From NCBI GenBank assembly GCA_003224835.1, contig QHZX01000016.1:1-8921 (forward strand): a stretch of DNA of 8,921 nucleotides, in the 5' to 3' direction. Made by a program: the position numbers and the translations under genes. How positions within the stretch are numbered: the stretch's first letter is position 1; the number at the start of each line of letters is the position of its first letter. Of the stretch, positions 6,231 to 8,921 are shown one piece after another. The notes under the pieces were generated by a model. That model worked only from the letters and a program-made list of their open reading frames with translations. It did no database searches and was not told the origin of the DNA. Source of the DNA: Acidobacteriota bacterium (GTDB taxonomy: Bacteria; Acidobacteriota; Terriglobia; Terriglobales; Acidobacteriaceae).

Positions 6231-7469
6231 ATGCGTAAAGCTTTTTTGCCGTTTTCTCCGCCATTGATTGGGGAAGCGGAAATTGCCGAGGTCGCCGACA
6301 CTCTGCGCTCCGACTGGATCACCACGGGACCCAAGGTGAAGCGGTTCGAATCCGAGTTCGCCCAAGCTGTTGGCGCGCCATCGGCTCTGGCAGTGAGCTC
6401 CTGTACCGCGGCCCTCGAAGTGGCATTGGCAGCGCTCAAAATCAGTCCTGGCGATTCGGTCATTACGACAGCGATGACCTTTTGCTCCACGGTGCACGCG
6501 ATCGAACGCTCGGGAGCGACACCAGTCCTGGTCGACATCGAGCCTGACACGTTGAATCTCGATCCTGCGCGCGTGCGAGACACAATTGGCGAGCTAACCC
6601 GGCAGAGTCATTCGAGACGAGTTCGCGCCATTATCCCCGTGCATCTCTATGGCCACCCATGCGATATGGATGCGTTCTTCGATATTGCCTCCGCGCATGA
6701 CTGCGCCATCATTGAAGATGCGGCCCATGCTTTGCCTGCGGTCTATAAAGGCCGCACCATCGGCTCGATGGCAGACACAGCGCCGGTCTCTACACTCACC
6801 TGTTTTTCCTTTTACGCGACCAAAAACATGACCACTGCTGAAGGTGGCATGCTCACTGGCGCCTCCGAATTGATCGATGACGCTCGCATTTGGGCGCTGC
6901 ATGGGATGAGTCGGGATGCATGGAAGCGCTATAGCAGCGAAGGGTCGTGGGGTTATGACGTCGTCTGCCCGGGATTCAAATGCAACATGACAGACATACA
7001 GGCCGCGCTGGGGCTGCACCAGTTACAACGTCTCTCGGCTTTTCACCAACGCCGCAGCGAAATCGCGCGCCGCTACACCGAAGCTTTTGGCGTGTTTGAC
7101 GAATTCACTACGCCGGTCGAGCGCAGCTGGGCCGGACATGCCTGGCATCTTTACGTGCTGCGTCTGAATCTGCATGAACTCGCGACTACGCGCGACCAGT
7201 TCATCACCGAACTGCAACGCCGCAAAATCGGCACCTCGGTTCACTTCATCCCTGTCCATTTGCTCTCGTATTACCGCGACAAGTACCGGTACTCGCCCGA
7301 TGATTTTCCTACTGCCAATCGCGAGTTTCAGCGCATAGTTTCATTGCCGTGCTATCCGCGCATGAGCGATGAAGATGTGGCCGACGTGATTCAAGCGGTA
7401 ACCGAAGTAGTCCACGCAAACCGCAGGCGGAAGCAAGTTGCTGTGCAGGCTTCTGCGGCCTGCACCTAA
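6231..7469 (+). CDS. DegT/DnrJ/EryC1/StrS family PLP-dependent sugar aminotransferase
   Basis: A 412-residue fold-type I aminotransferase that would move an amino group from glutamate to the keto group of a UDP- or dTDP-4-keto-6-deoxysugar in the cytoplasm. Motifs are SDWITTGP (27-34), VSSCTAALEVAL (55-66, PLP phosphate loop), EDAAHALPA (162-170, with D163 for the pyridine nitrogen), and CFSFYATKNMTTAEGG (191-206), in which K198 is the Schiff-base lysine. The later GFKCNMTDIQAALGLHQL segment and the C-terminal domain are also typical, and length is normal or slightly long. The nearest functional groups by pattern are the ArnB/PseC/PglE/WcfR-type C4 aminotransferases, but the particular sugar cannot be read. 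With the dehydratase two genes downstream it forms a plausible two-step route to a 4-amino-4,6-dideoxy sugar. The end of the gene holds a hairpin (7443-7465), and 12 bases separate it from the phosphoglycosyl transferase. Confidence 0.95.
   Translation: MRKAFLPFSPPLIGEAEIAEVADTLRSDWITTGPKVKRFESEFAQAVGAPSALAVSSCTAALEVALAALKISPGDSVITTAMTFCSTVHAIERSGATPVLVDIEPDTLNLDPARVRDTIGELTRQSHSRRVRAIIPVHLYGHPCDMDAFFDIASAHDCAIIEDAAHALPAVYKGRTIGSMADTAPVSTLTCFSFYATKNMTTAEGGMLTGASELIDDARIWALHGMSRDAWKRYSSEGSWGYDVVCPGFKCNMTDIQAALGLHQLQRLSAFHQRRSEIARRYTEAFGVFDEFTTPVERSWAGHAWHLYVLRLNLHELATTRDQFITELQRRKIGTSVHFIPVHLLSYYRDKYRYSPDDFPTANREFQRIVSLPCYPRMSDEDVADVIQAVTEVVHANRRRKQVAVQASAACT
7443..7465 (+). other. Perfect 8-bp hairpin at the 3' end of the aminotransferase gene
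   Basis: GTGCAGGC (7443-7450) and its exact reverse complement GCCTGCAC (7458-7465) flank a 7-base loop, TTCTGCG, and end one base before the TAA stop (7467-7469). The stem has six G-C pairs, and a U-G pair could extend it inward. What follows is CTAACCACCACATCAAATG, not a U-run, so it is not a standard Rho-independent terminator. It lies 17-39 bases before the next ATG, so it could affect translational coupling, RNA processing or mRNA stability, or be chance within a coding end (it encodes VQASAACT). Confidence 0.6.
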
Positions 7470-7481
7470 CCACCACATCAA

Positions 7482-8075
7482 ATGCCTGCCGCCTGCCGCA
7501 TCTTTAACAAAATTTGCGCCGCTACTGGATTAATTGTGCTCTCGCCAATTTTTCTCGCCGCCGCTTGGGCGATCAAATACGACGACGGCGGCCCGGTATT
7601 TTATGCGCAAACCCGCATAGGTCGAGACTTCCGGCAGTTCCGGCTGCTGAAGTTCCGAAGTATGGTAGTGAATGCAGATCGCGCCGGTCTGCTTACCGCA
7701 GCCTGCGATTCCCGCACCACGCGCACCGGGCGCTGGTTGAGAAAATACAAGATCGACGAACTCCCACAACTGTGGAACGTCTTCAAAGGCGAAATGCAGT
7801 TGGTAGGGCCGCGACCGGAAGTTGCTTACTATGTTGAGAAGTTTCGCGAGCAATATGCTGCGCTGCTCACCGATGCGCCGGGCATCACGGACCCAGCCAG
7901 CCTCATCTATCGCCACGAAGAGGCGCTCTTTCCAGCGGACACAGAACTAGAAACCCAATACCTCTCGGAGATTCTGCCCGACAAGCTGCGACTGTCGCTC
8001 GCCTACCAGCAATGCCGCAGCTTCTTTTCTGATCTTGGAATTTTGTTCAAGACCGTTCTAAGCCTCGCTTCCTGA
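7482..8075 (+). CDS. Small monotopic phosphoglycosyl transferase (undecaprenyl-phosphate sugar-1-phosphate transferase)
   Basis: At 197 residues this is the minimal PglC-size form of the bacterial sugar transferase family; it lacks the extra N-terminal helices of WbaP/WcaJ. It transfers a sugar-1-phosphate from a UDP-sugar to undecaprenyl phosphate at the inner membrane, the first step of glycan assembly. A hydrophobic re-entrant helix (about 12-31) carries the Ser21-Pro22 pair that bends it in this family. DDGGPVFYAQTRIG (34-47), LLKFRSM (55-61), RTGRWLRKYKIDELPQLWNV (81-100) with the catalytic Asp92-Glu93 pair, and LVGPRPE (107-113) follow. After PGIT the sequence is DPASLIYRHEE (136-146) instead of the GWxQV seen in many members, marking a separate branch. 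Location beside the aminotransferase and the dehydratase suggests a UDP-4-amino-6-deoxy sugar as donor. There is no Shine-Dalgarno sequence before ATG 7482. Confidence 0.95.
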   Translation: MPAACRIFNKICAATGLIVLSPIFLAAAWAIKYDDGGPVFYAQTRIGRDFRQFRLLKFRSMVVNADRAGLLTAACDSRTTRTGRWLRKYKIDELPQLWNVFKGEMQLVGPRPEVAYYVEKFREQYAALLTDAPGITDPASLIYRHEEALFPADTELETQYLSEILPDKLRLSLAYQQCRSFFSDLGILFKTVLSLAS

Positions 8076-8140
8076 TTCCAGTCGCTACGCCAAGAACCGA
8101 AATTCTTTTCCAGCCGCGCACAAACAAGAAAAGCCAACTC

Positions 8141-8920
8141 ATGCCCAAATTTTCCATCGATCTCTATTCCGCACGTAATCAAAAGATCATTGACGCCATA
8201 ATTGCCGCTGTTTCTTTCTATCTTGCGTATGAGGCGCGCTTTGAAGGTAAGGTGCCTGCGAGTTACGACCAGCAGATGATGTTGCTACTGCCGCTGGTCG
8301 CAGTCGGGCAGGTCGGGTTTAATGCGGTCCTGCGCATTTACCGAATGACCTGGAAATATATTGGTTTGCAGGATGCAATTCGCCTGGCGACAAACCTGTT
8401 ATGTTGTCCCGCATTGTTGCTGTTGTCACACTATGCAAGCCCTGCCTCCGCGGATTTATTTCGCGTTCCTATCGGCGTAACCCTGATGTACTACTTTCTG
8501 TCGTTGGCTGGAGCTTTGTCGGCGAGAATTCTTCGCCGCCTGCAGTATCAAGCATCCGCGGCCGGCACCGTAACTAAGAAAGCCGCTATCCCGGTACTAC
8601 TGATTGGCGCGGGTCGCGCCGGCGCAAGAGCAGCCTACGAAATCCGGGCAGAAGCCAATCTCCGTCCAGTGGCATTTCTCGATGACGACCCGAAAAAATC
8701 TGGCACGCTGATCGCCGGACTGCGCGTCATCGGTCCGCTTACTTCGCTTGCCACCGCCATCGAGCAGCATTCCATTCGGCAAGTAATCGTCTGCATCGCA
8801 CAGCCACCGCGCGAGACGTTGCGCCGGATCTGGGCGACCTGCGAGATCCTCGAGGTCCCGGTCAAGCTTGTCCCCACGCTCGAGCAAATATTAACTGGAA
8901 AAGCCGCACACTACCGGAGC
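8141..8920 (+). CDS. CapD/FlaA1/WbpM-type membrane nucleotide-sugar 4,6-dehydratase, N-terminal part (3' truncated by window edge)
   Basis: The frame stays open for 260 codons from ATG 8141 to the window end. The N-terminus has about four membrane segments (about 17-32, 47-64, 82-98, 109-127) with the family's RIYRMTWKYIGLQDAI between helices 2 and 3. A soluble Rossmann-like domain follows, with PVLLIGAGRAGARAAYEI (151-168; GxGxxG at 156-161), VAFLDDDP (177-184), GLRVIGP and VIVCIAQPP (215-223). This is the layout of the non-catalytic first half of PglF/WbpM/CapD proteins. The second, catalytic SDR domain that would convert UDP-GlcNAc to a UDP-4-keto-6-deoxy sugar is expected beyond the edge and is not seen. 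Full members have about 600-650 residues. The 65-base gap before it (8076-8140) contains only a weak AAGAA/TTCTT pairing and no clear promoter, terminator or Shine-Dalgarno sequence. A truncated natural form cannot be excluded. Confidence 0.88.
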   Translation, partial: MPKFSIDLYSARNQKIIDAIIAAVSFYLAYEARFEGKVPASYDQQMMLLLPLVAVGQVGFNAVLRIYRMTWKYIGLQDAIRLATNLLCCPALLLLSHYASPASADLFRVPIGVTLMYYFLSLAGALSARILRRLQYQASAAGTVTKKAAIPVLLIGAGRAGARAAYEIRAEANLRPVAFLDDDPKKSGTLIAGLRVIGPLTSLATAIEQHSIRQVIVCIAQPPRETLRRIWATCEILEVPVKLVPTLEQILTGKAAHYRS

Positions 8921-8921
8921 C

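Noticed and set aside
8076..8140. Terminator or promoter in the widest gap, before the dehydratase
   Set aside because: AAGAA/TTCTT with a 6-base loop followed by TTCC is too weak for a terminator, and no paired -35/-10 elements are visible.

Overview
The window is an accessory surface-polysaccharide biosynthesis locus. It holds nine genes, all on the + strand, with gaps of 11 to 65 bases and no gene-free stretch above 100 bases, so it reads as one operon-like unit cut at both ends. The order is: 3' end of a UDP-sulfoquinovose synthase (sqdB type); Wzx-type flippase; frame-broken O-antigen polymerase/ligase (Wzy type); two unlike family-2 glycosyltransferases; SAM-dependent methyltransferase; DegT/DnrJ/EryC1/StrS sugar aminotransferase; small monotopic phosphoglycosyl transferase; and the 5' part of a membrane-anchored CapD/FlaA1/WbpM-type nucleotide-sugar dehydratase. 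No tRNA, rRNA, insertion sequence, CRISPR array or convincing promoter or terminator was seen.

The genes fit a Wzx/Wzy-dependent pathway. The dehydratase and aminotransferase would make a UDP-4-amino-4,6-dideoxy sugar. The small phosphoglycosyl transferase would load a sugar phosphate, plausibly that one, onto undecaprenyl phosphate. The two GT2 enzymes would extend the unit and the methyltransferase might decorate it. The flippase would move it across the membrane and the polymerase would join the units. The sqdB-type gene at the left edge suggests that sulfoquinovose could be one of the sugars. That is the most interesting possibility here, but its glycosyltransferase partner cannot be named from the window.

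The organism cannot be fixed. Moderately high G+C, a soil-type gene repertoire and weak or absent Shine-Dalgarno sequences before six of the nine genes suggest a Gram-negative environmental bacterium. Acidobacteriota or Verrucomicrobiota are guesses at low confidence.

Points that need care are a one-base frame break at a run of five C in the polymerase gene (2823-2827), starts of the flippase and polymerase genes that do not look like plain ATG starts, and a perfect 8-bp hairpin at the end of the aminotransferase gene. I did not find a clearly new kind of system. The novelty, if any, lies in the chemistry of the glycan.
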